From assembly GCF_021462285.1 (NCBI RefSeq), contig NZ_CP082787.1:3038001-3102000 (forward strand): a stretch of DNA of 64,000 nt, read 5' to 3'. Positions 28,109-37,142 of the stretch are shown here, in pieces. The position numbers were made by a program, and so were the translations under genes. The notes beneath the pieces are model-generated. The model saw only the letters and a list, made by a program, of their open reading frames with translations, had not been told where the DNA came from and did no database searches. This DNA comes from Serratia entomophila. GTDB lineage: Bacteria > Pseudomonadota > Gammaproteobacteria > Enterobacterales > Enterobacteriaceae. Positions within the stretch are counted from its first letter, which is position 1; each line of letters begins with the position of its first letter.

Positions 28109-28255
28109 TTAATGCGATTTCATGCCGGCCGCCGCCATCAGCAGCTTAAACGCCGAGGCGACTACGCCGAGCGCCAGCACGCTCGCCGCCCAGATGGCGA
28201 CCATCCACATCACCCGCCGCCATAGGGCCGGCGCAGTATCGGCTGCGGTTTTCAT
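28109..28255 (-). CDS. DUF2474 small membrane protein (CydX-like role)
   Basis: A 48-aa protein read directly from the DNA. It has one hydrophobic helix ([20 protein letters not shown]) followed by [12 protein letters not shown]. The size, the single helix and the place directly after cioB (15 bp) match DUF2474 proteins, found with CIO-type bd oxidases. By analogy with CydX it may be a small oxidase subunit stabilising the haems. It is preceded by an AGGGGAG Shine-Dalgarno. The CydX-like role is inferred. Confidence 0.8.
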   Translation of the reverse strand: MKTAADTAPALWRRVMWMVAIWAASVLALGVVASAFKLLMAAAGMKSH

Positions 28256-28270
28256 CAGCTTACTCCCCTG

Positions 28271-29278
28271 TCAGTGGTAGCCTTCATTCGGTTTGATTTT
28301 TCCGCGGAACACGTAATAGCTCCAGCAGGTGTAAACCAGGATCACCGGGATGATCAGCAGGCCGCCAACCAGCATAAAGCCCTGGCTCTGCGGCGGTGAG
28401 GCCGCCTGCCAGATGGAAATGGACGGCGGTATGATGTTCGGCCAGATGCTGATGCCCAGCCCGCTGAAGCCGAGGAAGACCAGCCCCAGCGTCAGCAGGA
28501 AGGGGCCACAGCCGGCGTGGTTGTAGGCCGCCCGCACAATCCCCCAGGAACAGGCCAGCACCAGCAGCGGCACCGGCAGGAACCAGAACAGGTTCGGGGT
28601 GGTGAACCAGCGGCGGGCGATGTCCTGATGCGCCAGCGGCGTCCAGATGCTGACGATGGCGATGATGGCCAGCAGGACCAGCGTCAGGGGAATGGCCAGG
28701 TCAGACATCTTGCGATGCAGCGCGCCTTCGGTTTTCATGATAAGCCAGGTGCAGCCCAGCAGCGCGTAGGCCACCACCAGGCCCAGGCCGCAAAACAGCG
28801 GGAACGGCGCCAGCCAGCTCAGCGCAGAGCCGCCGTAGGCACGGCCGGTCACCTCAAAGCCGTTCAGCACCGTGCCAACAGAGACCCCCTGGCTGAAAGC
28901 GGCGACGATCGAACCGCCGATAAACGCCTTGTCCCAGAACGGCCGGTGTTCCGGCGTGGCCTTGAAACGAAACTCGAAGGCCACGCCGCGGAAAATCAGG
29001 CCGATCAGCATGACGGTCAGGGGGATCGACAGCGCATCGGCGATCACCGCATAGGCCAGTGGAAAGGCGCCGTACAGCGCCGCGCCGCCCAGCACCAGCC
29101 AGGTTTCGTTGCCGTCCCAGACCGGCGCCACGGTATTGACCATCATGTCGCGCTCGGTGGCGTTCTTATTGAACGGGAACAGGATGCCGATGCCGAGATC
29201 GAAACCGTCCATCACGATATACATCAGCGTGGCGAACACGATGATGGTGAACCAAATAATCGAAAGATCGATGCCCAT
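28271..29278 (-). CDS. cioB: Cytochrome bd-type quinol oxidase subunit II (CioB)
   Basis: A 335-aa subunit II of a bd-family quinol oxidase, with about eight membrane helices. The N-terminal IVMDGFDLGIGIL and VWDGNETWLVLGG segments are conserved. It starts 1 bp after cioA (stop-start nearly fused), so the subunits are translationally coupled. The whole CIO-type complex oxidises quinol and reduces O2 at the cytoplasmic membrane with low proton yield and often high cyanide tolerance. CIO-type is preferred over CydB because of the partner's short Q-loop and the DUF2474 gene. Confidence 0.9.
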   Translation of the reverse strand: MGIDLSIIWFTIIVFATLMYIVMDGFDLGIGILFPFNKNATERDMMVNTVAPVWDGNETWLVLGGAALYGAFPLAYAVIADALSIPLTVMLIGLIFRGVAFEFRFKATPEHRPFWDKAFIGGSIVAAFSQGVSVGTVLNGFEVTGRAYGGSALSWLAPFPLFCGLGLVVAYALLGCTWLIMKTEGALHRKMSDLAIPLTLVLLAIIAIVSIWTPLAHQDIARRWFTTPNLFWFLPVPLLVLACSWGIVRAAYNHAGCGPFLLTLGLVFLGFSGLGISIWPNIIPPSISIWQAASPPQSQGFMLVGGLLIIPVILVYTCWSYYVFRGKIKPNEGYH

Positions 29279-29279
29279 A

Positions 29280-30689
29280 TCAGCGTTTTCCTTCTGGCGG
29301 GGTCAGGGATCCCTGCACCGCCGACAGCGGACGCGCAGGGGTGCCTTCAGCGGCGGGTTCGTGCATATCGCCCGGCTGCGGGCCCTTTTTGATCAGGCGC
29401 ATCATGTAGACGTAGCCCACGCCGAACACCGAGGAATAGACCAGGATGAAGGCCAACAGGCTGAAGCTCATGTGCATTTCGCCGTGCGCCGATACCGCGT
29501 CGCGCGTTCGTTGCAGGCCGTAGACCACCCACGGCTGCCGGCCTATCTCGGTGGTGAACCACCCCGCCAGAATGGCTACCAGGCCGGACGGCCCCATCAG
29601 CAGGGCGAACCACAGGAACGGGCGCGATTGGTACAGGCGGCCGCGCCAGCGCAGCCAGGCGCTGACGACGCCGAGCAGCACCATCAACATGCCCAGCCCG
29701 GCCATCACGCGGAACGACCAGAAGATGATGCTCGAATTCGGGCGATCTTCTGTCGGGAAGCTTTTCAGCGCCGGCACCTGCTTATCGAGGCTGTGCGTCA
29801 GGATCAGGCTGCCCAGATACGGGATTTCCAGCCGGTAGCGGGTAACTTCGCCGTCCATGTCCGGCATGCCGAACAGCACCAGCGGCGTCGGCTCACCGGG
29901 TTTGTTTTCCCAGTGTCCTTCAATGGCGGCGATTTTCGCCGGCTGATACTTCAGGGTGTTCAAACCATGCGCATCGCCGATCATCGCCTGAACGGGCGCC
30001 ACGATCAGCGCCATCCACAGCGCCATGGAAAACATCTTGCGGATAGCCGGGGTGTCGTTGCCGCGCAACAGATGCCAGGCCGCCGAAGCGCCGACAAAGA
30101 AGGCGCTGGCCAGGAAGGCCGCCGTCGACATGTGCAGCAGGCGATACGGGAACGACGGGTTAAAGACGATCTTCAGCCAGTCCATCGGCACCACGATGCC
30201 GTTTTCGATGGCGTACCCCTGCGGCGTCTGCATCCAGCTGTTGGACGACAGGATCCAGAAGGTCGAGATAATGGTGCCGAGGGCCACCATGCAGGTGGCG
30301 AAGAAGTGCAGCCCGCGCCCGACCTTGTGCCAGCCGAACAGCATCACGCCGAGGAAGCCGGCCTCCAGGAAGAAGGCGGTCAACACTTCATAGGTCAGCA
30401 GCGGCCCGGTAATGCTGCCGGCAAACTGCGAGAAGCCGCTCCAGTTGGTGCCGAATTGGTAGGCCATCACCAACCCGGACACCACCCCCATGCCGAAGTT
30501 GACGGCAAAAATCTTCGACCAGAAATGATAGAGCTCGCGGTAAGTGTCGTTGCGCGTTTTGAGCCACAGCCCTTCCAGCACCGCCAGAAAGCTGGCGAGG
30601 CCGATGGTGATGGCCGGAAAAATAATATGGAAGGAGACAGTAAAAGCGAACTGTATCCTCGCCAGGTGAAAGGCATCTAATCCCAACAT
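29280..30689 (-). CDS. cioA: Cytochrome bd-type quinol oxidase subunit I (CioA)
   Basis: A 469-aa subunit I, about 50 residues shorter than E. coli CydA, consistent with a short Q-loop. His21 (FTVSFHIIFPAITIG) is the expected haem ligand of the N-terminal helix; RLLHMSTAAFLASAFFVG holds a second conserved His. GRQPW marks the C-terminal conserved region. The subunit binds quinol and carries haems b558, b595 and d in homologues. It follows the ydeP-like gene on the same strand after 135 bp, which may place oxidase and molybdo-enzyme under one control. Confidence 0.92.
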   Translation of the reverse strand: MLGLDAFHLARIQFAFTVSFHIIFPAITIGLASFLAVLEGLWLKTRNDTYRELYHFWSKIFAVNFGMGVVSGLVMAYQFGTNWSGFSQFAGSITGPLLTYEVLTAFFLEAGFLGVMLFGWHKVGRGLHFFATCMVALGTIISTFWILSSNSWMQTPQGYAIENGIVVPMDWLKIVFNPSFPYRLLHMSTAAFLASAFFVGASAAWHLLRGNDTPAIRKMFSMALWMALIVAPVQAMIGDAHGLNTLKYQPAKIAAIEGHWENKPGEPTPLVLFGMPDMDGEVTRYRLEIPYLGSLILTHSLDKQVPALKSFPTEDRPNSSIIFWSFRVMAGLGMLMVLLGVVSAWLRWRGRLYQSRPFLWFALLMGPSGLVAILAGWFTTEIGRQPWVVYGLQRTRDAVSAHGEMHMSFSLLAFILVYSSVFGVGYVYMMRLIKKGPQPGDMHEPAAEGTPARPLSAVQGSLTPPEGKR

Positions 30690-30824
30690 TGTTCACCCCG
30701 GTATAACAGGACAGATAAGCCCACCGCCGAAAGCGTATTTTCGGCGGCGAGGTAGGTTCCATTTGCAAAATGGCCGGCTAGTTTCGATGAAAATAGCGGC
30801 CGGATAAAACGCCGCGCCTGATTC

Positions 30825-33137
30825 TCAGGCAATCCTTAGCGTTTCTTTTATCTCCGCCCGGCTGATTTTGACCGGTACGGATTTCGAGGTTGGCGTACCC
30901 GTGCCGTCGCCGATGCTGTTCATTGGCACCAGCGGATTGGTTTCCGGGTAATAGGCGGCCAGGTTGCCGCGCGGGATGGCATAAGCCACCAGCTTGAAGC
31001 CGGACACCCGGCGTTTGACGCCGTCGTTCCACAGCGTCTCGATATCCACCAGCTCGCCGGGCTGGTAACCCGCCGCGGCGATATCTTCCGGGTTCATGAA
31101 CAACACTTCCCGTTGACCGTACACGCCGCGATAGCGGTCATCCAGCCCGTAGATGGTGGTGTTGTACTGATCGTGCGAGCGCAGGGTTTGCAGCACGAAG
31201 GGGACCTCCTCCCCCTGCAACTGCGGGAATAACGATACCGGCAGCGGCGCATCGCTGAACTGCGCCTTGCCGCTCGGCGTAGCGAAGCGCAGCTCCGCCG
31301 CCGCATTGCCGAGATAAAAACCGCCCGGGTGCTCGCACTTGCGGTTGAAGTCGGCAAAGCCGGGAATGGTGGCGGCGATATGGTCGCGGATTTTGTTGTA
31401 ATCCGCCGCCAGCGCCAGCCAGTCGATGGTCGGGGTATTGCCCACCGCCGCATCGGCAATGCCCGCCACAATGGCCGTTTCCGAACGTTGGGTGTCAGAC
31501 AAGGGTTTGCCGATGCCCTCTGAGGCGTGGACCATGCTGAAGGAGTCTTCCACCGTGACGAACTGCGGGCCGCCGGCCTGAATGTCCTGCTCGGTGCGCC
31601 CCAGCGCCGGCAAGATCAGCGCGTCCTGCTTGCCGGTCACCAGATGGCTGCGGTTAAGCTTGGTGCTGATGTGCACGGTCAGGTCGCAGCGCCGCAGCGC
31701 GTCTTCGGTACGGCGGCTGTCCGGCGCGGCGGCGGCCAGATTGCCGCCGAGCGCAATCAGCACCTTCACTTCGTCACGCAGCATGGCGCCGAGCGCGTCC
31801 ACCGTGTTGTGCCCGTGGGCGCGCGGCGGCGCAAAATCAAAGTGCTCGCCCAGGCGGTCGAGAAACGTCTGCGAGGGCTGCTCATCGATACCCATGGTGC
31901 GGTTGCCCTGCACGTTGCTGTGCCCGCGCACCGGGCACAGGCCGGCGCCCGGTTTGCCCAACTGGCCGAACAGCAGCTGCAGGTTGACGATTTCGCGCAC
32001 CGTCGCCAGCGAATGCTTATGCTGGGTGATGCCCATCGCCCAGGTGCAAATCACCTTGTCGGCATGCTGATAGATATGCGCCGCTTCGCGGATCTGCGCC
32101 TCGCTCAGGCCGGACTGGCGTTCGATGAACGCCCAGGAGGTGGCGTCCACCTCCGCCAGATAGCCGGCAACGCCCTGGGTGAAGCTGTCGATAAACGGCT
32201 GGTCGAAAATACCCGCCTCACCCGCAGCCAGACGCGCGTTGTGGGTTTCCTGCAGCGCCTTGACCATGCCGCGCACCGCCGCCATGTCGCCGCCGAGGTT
32301 CGGCTGGTAGTAGCGATGGCTGATGGCGCCGGCCAGCGGCGTCACCACCTCCAGCGGCTTTTGCGGATCGGCGAAGCGCTCCAGCCCGCGTTCACGCAGG
32401 GTGTTGAACGAGACGATGCGCGCGCCCTTTTCCGCCGCATGCCGCAGGCTGTGCAGCATGCGCGGATGGTTGGTGCCCGGATTCTGGCCGAAGACGAAAA
32501 TGGCGTCCGCCTTTTCGAAGTCGTCCAGATGAATGGTGCCCTTGCCGACACCCAGGCTTTGCAACATGCCGAAGCCGCTGGCCTCGTGACACATATTGGA
32601 ACAATCGGGGAAATTATTGGTGCCCAGCACCCGGCCGAACAGTTGATACAGCCACGAGGCTTCATTGCTCGCCCGGCCGGAAGTATATAATTCCAGCTGG
32701 TTAGGGTTGGTCATTTTTTTAATATGGCTGCCGATTAACGCAAAGGCGTCGTCCCAGCCAATCGGCTCGTAATGGTCGGTTTCGCGGTTATAACGCATCG
32801 GCTCAATCACCCGGCCCTGGTATTCCAGAAAATAATCGCTTTCCAGATAAAGCCGGCTGACGCTGTGAGCGGCAAAGAAATCCCGATCGACGTGCCTGCG
32901 CGTCGCTTCCCAGGTAACGGCCTTGGCGCCGTTCTCGCAAAAGCTGAAGGTGCTTTTGTTGTCGTCGCCCCATGCGCACCCCGGGCAGTCGAAGCCCTTC
33001 GCTTTGTTCATGCGCATCAGGTTGACCATATTCTTCAAAACCTGTTTGCTATCAAAAACAAACCGCGTCGTGGCTTCAAGAGAGCCCCAACCGCCCGCGG
33101 CCGCTGAATACGGCTTTATTTTTGATTTGAATTTCAT
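30825..33137 (-). CDS. YdeP-type molybdopterin oxidoreductase (copy 1)
   Basis: A 770-aa member of the FdhF/YdeP alpha family. Cys51, Cys54 and Cys67 (FDCPGCAW ... FCENGAKA) are in the place of the N-terminal cluster region. Cys183-His184 (CSNMCHE) occupies the position of the Mo-binding SeCys-His of FdhF. TLRSHDQYNTTIYGLDDRYRG is a strong YdeP signature. No Tat signal is present, so it should be cytoplasmic. The reaction of YdeP proteins is not firmly known; E. coli YdeP is linked to acid resistance. It neighbours cioAB, moaA/moaD and fdhD, and a second paralogue lies at 34764. Confidence 0.88.
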   Translation of the reverse strand: MKFKSKIKPYSAAAGGWGSLEATTRFVFDSKQVLKNMVNLMRMNKAKGFDCPGCAWGDDNKSTFSFCENGAKAVTWEATRRHVDRDFFAAHSVSRLYLESDYFLEYQGRVIEPMRYNRETDHYEPIGWDDAFALIGSHIKKMTNPNQLELYTSGRASNEASWLYQLFGRVLGTNNFPDCSNMCHEASGFGMLQSLGVGKGTIHLDDFEKADAIFVFGQNPGTNHPRMLHSLRHAAEKGARIVSFNTLRERGLERFADPQKPLEVVTPLAGAISHRYYQPNLGGDMAAVRGMVKALQETHNARLAAGEAGIFDQPFIDSFTQGVAGYLAEVDATSWAFIERQSGLSEAQIREAAHIYQHADKVICTWAMGITQHKHSLATVREIVNLQLLFGQLGKPGAGLCPVRGHSNVQGNRTMGIDEQPSQTFLDRLGEHFDFAPPRAHGHNTVDALGAMLRDEVKVLIALGGNLAAAAPDSRRTEDALRRCDLTVHISTKLNRSHLVTGKQDALILPALGRTEQDIQAGGPQFVTVEDSFSMVHASEGIGKPLSDTQRSETAIVAGIADAAVGNTPTIDWLALAADYNKIRDHIAATIPGFADFNRKCEHPGGFYLGNAAAELRFATPSGKAQFSDAPLPVSLFPQLQGEEVPFVLQTLRSHDQYNTTIYGLDDRYRGVYGQREVLFMNPEDIAAAGYQPGELVDIETLWNDGVKRRVSGFKLVAYAIPRGNLAAYYPETNPLVPMNSIGDGTGTPTSKSVPVKISRAEIKETLRIA

Positions 33138-33475
33138 AATTGTCTCGATGTCTTATTTTTTTGGAATAGGCCTCACCGCGCTTAATATAAATATAAGCGT
33201 AATAATGAAAGTCATATTCCTGCGATGTGAGACTATTTTACCAACCGCTAACATCTGGTCAAATTGGTTAATCTGATAGCGCAATAGATACAATCTATCG
33301 CGCACTTTGTTAATGCCCGGTATTTTATTTATATGAAATGTGTCTATATTGACAAGGCAAAGTAAACCCTGTAGCTCTGTATATAGACCGACAATGTTCA
33401 ACGCAGTCCTATTGTTGCTTTTAAGATGTTTCTTTAGCGAATGATTTTCACTCTCAAATACTGGAAACGGACTCA
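33138..33475. other. Divergent promoter region, ydeP copy 1 / Dyp gene
   Basis: 338 bp of AT-rich DNA between two divergent genes with no ORF I can support. It contains a 25-bp near-perfect palindrome at 33279-33303, listed separately, and several TATA-like hexamers (for example TATATT near 33350). Confidence 0.6.
33279..33303. promoter_or_regulatory. 25-bp palindrome, candidate operator
   Basis: Arms GCGCAATAGAT and ATCTATCGCGC around ACA, with one mismatch in 11. It lies 166 bp before ydeP copy 1 and 173 bp before the Dyp peroxidase gene, centred in their shared spacer. The regulator is unknown. Confidence 0.5.
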
Positions 33476-34420
33476 ATGAATACCAACACTAACCAACCGC
33501 AAGCCGTCTTCAGCCCAGTGACGCGCCATGCGATCTTCATTGTCGCCACCCTCTCTCGGGACCCGGCGCACCTCAATGCGGTGCGCGGCTGGTGCGGCGA
33601 TGTCGCCGCGGTGGTGCGTTCGGTGGGCAAGCGGGATCTCACCGGCCAGCTGTCCTGCGTATGCGGCTTCGGTTCCGCCGCCTGGGACTCGCTGTTCGGC
33701 GCGCCGCGCCCTCAGCAGCTGCACCCGTTCAGCGCCATCGGCACCGGCGAACGCATCGCCGTCTCCACCCCCGGCGATATCCTGTTGCATATCCGCGCCA
33801 ACGAGATGGATCTGTGCTTTGAACTGGCGACACAGCTGCTGGCCAAGCTCGGCGAGGCCGTCACCGTGATCGACGAAGTGCACGGTTTCCGCTATTTCGA
33901 CCAGCGCGCCATGATCGGCTTCGTTGACGGCACCGAGAACCCGGAAGGACACGAAGCCTTCGGCTATACGGTGATCGGCGAAGAAGATGCGGCGTTCAGC
34001 GGCGGCAGCTATGTGCTGGTGCAAAAGTATCTGCATGATATGAAAGGCTGGAATTCGCTCAGCGTCGAAACGCAAGAGCACATCATCGGCCGCCACAAGC
34101 AGTCCAATATCGAGCTGGATGCGGACGTGAAACCCTCGTCATCGCACAGCTCGCTGACCACCATCACCGATGAACAAGGCAATGAAGTGAAGATCCTGCG
34201 CGACAACATGCCGTTCGGCAAACCCGGCATGCGCGAGTTCGGCACCTACTTCATCGGCTATGCGCGCTCGCCGCAGCCTATCGAGCAAATGCTGGAGAAC
34301 ATGTTCATTGGCCGCCCGGCCGGCAATTACGATCGCCTGCTCGATTTCAGCCAGGCGGTGACCGGCAGCCTGTTCTTCGTGCCTTCGGCCCCGCTGCTGG
34401 AGGCGCTGGCTGACCGCTGA
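33476..34420 (+). CDS. Dyp-type haem peroxidase (YfeX-like)
   Basis: A 314-aa Dyp peroxidase. The hallmark GxxDG is Gly148-Phe-Val-Asp151-Gly152 in IGFVDGTENPEG; the Asp helps split H2O2. His224 (KPSSSHSSL) is in the position of the proximal haem ligand, and MREFGTYFIGYARSP holds the distal Arg region. No export signal is present, so it is a cytoplasmic, YfeX-like enzyme. Genes of this type are sometimes linked with oxidative stress or haem metabolism. Its place between two YdeP paralogues suggests protection or co-regulation with that system. Confidence 0.92.
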   Translation: MNTNTNQPQAVFSPVTRHAIFIVATLSRDPAHLNAVRGWCGDVAAVVRSVGKRDLTGQLSCVCGFGSAAWDSLFGAPRPQQLHPFSAIGTGERIAVSTPGDILLHIRANEMDLCFELATQLLAKLGEAVTVIDEVHGFRYFDQRAMIGFVDGTENPEGHEAFGYTVIGEEDAAFSGGSYVLVQKYLHDMKGWNSLSVETQEHIIGRHKQSNIELDADVKPSSSHSSLTTITDEQGNEVKILRDNMPFGKPGMREFGTYFIGYARSPQPIEQMLENMFIGRPAGNYDRLLDFSQAVTGSLFFVPSAPLLEALADR

Positions 34421-34432
34421 CGCCAAAGAAAA

Positions 34433-34460
34433 CCCCGGTGGTAAATAAACGCGGCCGGGG
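34433..34460 (+). terminator. Terminator-like hairpin after the Dyp gene
   Basis: Arms CCCCGG/CCGGGG with a 16-base loop, followed by a T7 run at 34471-34477, a little downstream of the stem. Confidence 0.5.
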
Positions 34461-34645
34461 AAATCAACCGTTTTTTTAATAAAGGGCTTTCAATAGCTTA
34501 TATCCGCCGCATCTGAAAAACGCCATTTATATTTGCGCTAACCCGGTATCGCTTAAATATTATTAATCAGGGAATAAATATCCATGCCGAGATTTAACCC
34601 CTTCGGGTTAATTAAGCGTGTTGATAATCAAACTGAGCACACCCG

Positions 34646-34721
34646 TTATTGCGACCTGAACTGTTTCCATCGGCAGCAAAGTGGCCGGCGTTAAAAGAAA
34701 GCCATTGTCAGGTCGCAATAA
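34646..34721. promoter_or_regulatory. Perfect 14-bp inverted repeat before ydeP copy 2
   Basis: TTATTGCGACCTGA at 34646-34659 and its exact reverse complement at 34708-34721, 48 bases apart. The right arm ends 42 bp before the start codon. It could be a pair of operator sites or a long-stem 5' UTR structure around the ribosome binding region (TTGAGGAG). Confidence 0.6.
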
Positions 34722-34763
34722 GTTGCATTCACCTATCGCAAAACAGGCAGTTGAGGAGTTCCC

Positions 34764-37043
34764 ATGAACAAAAAAAGACGCGCAGTTCCCGGCATTCGCC
34801 CCTATGACGGGCCGGCAGGCGGCTGGGGCGCACTGAAGGCGACGGCCATCGCCGTGCGCACGCAAATGGACACCTTCGAGGCACCGGTCACCCTGCTGCG
34901 CACCAACCAACCCGACGGCTTTGACTGTCCGGGCTGCGCCTGGCCGGACAAAGAACACCACTCCACCTTCCAGTTCTGCGAGAACGGCGCCAAGGCCGTT
35001 ACCTGGGAAGCCACCAGCAAGCGCGTAACCCCGGAGTTTCTGGCGCAAAACACCGTCACTTCCCTGCTGAAAAAGACCGATTTTGAGTTGGAAGGCTACG
35101 GCCGGCTGACCCATCCATTGGCCTACGACCGCGCCAGCGACACCCTGCGCCCGGTCGAATGGGACGAAGCGTTCGCCCGCATCGGCGAGATCCTGCGCGG
35201 CATGGCGTCGCCGGACCAGGTGGAGTTCTATACCTCCGGCCGCGCCTCCAACGAGGCGGCTTACCTGTTCCAGCTGTTTGCCCGCGAGTACGGCACCAAC
35301 AACTTCCCCGACTGCTCCAACATGTGCCACGAACCTACCAGCGTGGGGCTGCCGCAGTCGATCGGCATCGGCAAAGGCACCGTATCGCTGGAAGACTTCG
35401 ATGATGCGGAGCTTATCATTTCCATCGGCCACAACCCGGGCACCAACCACCCGCGCATGATGGGCACCCTGCACGAACTGGCGCGCAAGAATGTGCCGAT
35501 CATCGTGCTGAACCCGCTGCGCGAGCGCGCTCTGGAGCGCTTTACCGACCCGCAGAGCGTAATAGAAATGGCGACCTACAGCTCGACCAATATCGCCTCG
35601 ACCTACTTCCAGGTAAAAGCCGGCGGCGACGCCGCGGCGCTGAAGGGCATCATGAAAGCGCTGCTGGCGATGGACGCCGAACAGGGCAATGTGCTCGACC
35701 ACGCGTTCATCGCCGCACACACCCAGGGCTTTGAGGCTTTTGCCGCCGACTTGGCCGCCACCGCCTGGGCAGACATTGAAAAAGAGAGTGGGCTGACGCG
35801 CGCCGATGTAGAACAGGTAGCGGTCGCCTATGCCAGGTCCAACGCCACCATCGTGACTTACGGCATGGGGATCACCCAGCATAACAAGGGCACCGCCAAC
35901 GTACGCCTGATAGCCGATCTGCTGCTGATGCGCGGCAACATCGGCAAGCCGGGCGCGGGGATTTGCCCGCTGCGCGGCCACTCCAACGTGCAGGGCAACC
36001 GAACCGTCGGCATTACCGAGAAGCCGTCGGAAAGCTTCCTGAAGAACCTGGAAGAGGTGTTTGGCTTCACCGCGCCGAAGGCCCATGGGCATGACGCGGT
36101 CAAGGCGATGCAGGCCATGGTGGAGGGCAGCGCCAAGGCGCTGATCTGCCTGGGCGGCAACTTTGCGGTGGCGCTGCCGGATCCGGAACAGTGCTTCCCG
36201 GCCATGCAGGCGCTCGATCTGAGCGTGCATCTCGGCACCAAGCTGAACCGCACCCATTTGCTGGTCGCCAAAGAGACCTTTATTTTGCCGTGCCTCGGCC
36301 GCACCGAGCTCGATATCCAGGCCAGCGGCCGCCAGTCGGTCACGGTCGAGGACTCGATGTCGATGGTGCACGCCTCGTCCGGCAAGCTGAAGCCCGCCTC
36401 CGAGTTTCTGCGCTCGGAGCCGGCCATCGTCGCCGGCATGGCCAGAGCGGTGATGCCGGGCAGCAAGGTGCCCTGGCCACAGCTGGTGGCGGATTACAGC
36501 ATCATTCGCGATCTGATCGAAAAAACCATCCCGGGTTTTGACCGCTACAACGAACGCATCGCCGTGCCCGGCGGTTTTCGCATGCCGCTGCCGCCCACCG
36601 AGCGCCAGTGGCCGACGCCGACCGGCAAAGCCATGTTCTCGGTGTTCAGCGGCGTACATGAAGACGCGCAGGTACAAAGCGACGACGTCCTGCGCTTGAT
36701 CACCCTGCGCAGCCATGACCAGTACAACACCACCATCTATGCGCTGGATGACCGCTATCGCGGCGTGTTTGGCCGACGCGACGTGCTGTTCATGAGCGAT
36801 GCCGATCTCGACGCGCGCGGGCTGGAGCACGGCGATCTGGTGGACATTGAAACGGTGGTGGCCGGCAGCAGGCTGCGTTTGCCGAACATCACGGTGATTG
36901 CCTACAACATCGCGCAGGGCTCGGTCGGCGCTTATTACCCGGAGGCCAACGTGCTGGTGCCGCTGGATTACATTGATGAGGAGAGCGGCACGCCTTCCTA
37001 TAAATCCGTGCCGGTGCGCGTTACGCCGGCGACCGCCGGCTGA
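34764..37043 (+). CDS. ydeP: YdeP-type molybdopterin oxidoreductase (copy 2)
   Basis: A 759-aa protein with the same length as E. coli YdeP and closer to it than copy 1 (GFDCPGCAWPDKEHHSTF, NFPDCSNMCHEPTSVGL, GMGITQHNKGTANV, GHSNVQGNRTVGITEKPS). Cys55, Cys58 and Cys72 form the N-terminal Cys set, and Cys188-His189 is at the molybdenum site. It should carry bis-MGD molybdenum in the cytoplasm and may depend on FdhD for activation. The function is unproven. A TTGAGGAG Shine-Dalgarno precedes the start. It is monocistronic, ending at a strong terminator. Confidence 0.9.
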   Translation: MNKKRRAVPGIRPYDGPAGGWGALKATAIAVRTQMDTFEAPVTLLRTNQPDGFDCPGCAWPDKEHHSTFQFCENGAKAVTWEATSKRVTPEFLAQNTVTSLLKKTDFELEGYGRLTHPLAYDRASDTLRPVEWDEAFARIGEILRGMASPDQVEFYTSGRASNEAAYLFQLFAREYGTNNFPDCSNMCHEPTSVGLPQSIGIGKGTVSLEDFDDAELIISIGHNPGTNHPRMMGTLHELARKNVPIIVLNPLRERALERFTDPQSVIEMATYSSTNIASTYFQVKAGGDAAALKGIMKALLAMDAEQGNVLDHAFIAAHTQGFEAFAADLAATAWADIEKESGLTRADVEQVAVAYARSNATIVTYGMGITQHNKGTANVRLIADLLLMRGNIGKPGAGICPLRGHSNVQGNRTVGITEKPSESFLKNLEEVFGFTAPKAHGHDAVKAMQAMVEGSAKALICLGGNFAVALPDPEQCFPAMQALDLSVHLGTKLNRTHLLVAKETFILPCLGRTELDIQASGRQSVTVEDSMSMVHASSGKLKPASEFLRSEPAIVAGMARAVMPGSKVPWPQLVADYSIIRDLIEKTIPGFDRYNERIAVPGGFRMPLPPTERQWPTPTGKAMFSVFSGVHEDAQVQSDDVLRLITLRSHDQYNTTIYALDDRYRGVFGRRDVLFMSDADLDARGLEHGDLVDIETVVAGSRLRLPNITVIAYNIAQGSVGAYYPEANVLVPLDYIDEESGTPSYKSVPVRVTPATAG

Positions 37044-37067
37044 TAGCCAGGCGCAAGCCGTATAAAC

Positions 37068-37098
37068 CGGGGGCCGGGATCGTTTCGGCCCCCGTTTT
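37068..37098 (+). terminator. Intrinsic terminator after ydeP copy 2
   Basis: Perfect 9-bp stem CGGGGGCCG/CGGCCCCCG with a 9-base loop, followed by TTTT and further T-rich sequence. Confidence 0.88.
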
Positions 37099-37142
37099 AT
37101 TTCGCGCATCCCATCGCCGGGAAGCGCGGCATGCAACAAGCC

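Larger units (their letters stand above)
34421..34763. other. Region upstream of ydeP copy 2
   Basis: 343 bp with a terminator-like hairpin of the Dyp gene (34433-34460), a hairpin TTAACCC-CTTC-GGGTTAA near 34595-34612 and a perfect 14-bp inverted repeat (34646-34659 and 34708-34721). No gene is supportable. Confidence 0.6.

Noticed and set aside
29109..30680. 523-codon plus-strand frame opposite cioA
   Set aside because: It is an antisense shadow of cioA, composed mainly of His/Arg/Gln/Ala.
34609..34625. FNR-like site TTGATAATCAA near 34621
   Set aside because: FNR sites need a 4-bp spacer between TTGAT and ATCAA; here it is only 1 bp.
34608..37139. 843-codon minus-strand frame over ydeP copy 2
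   Set aside because: It is the antisense of a strongly conserved gene and crosses its promoter and terminator; no motif was found.
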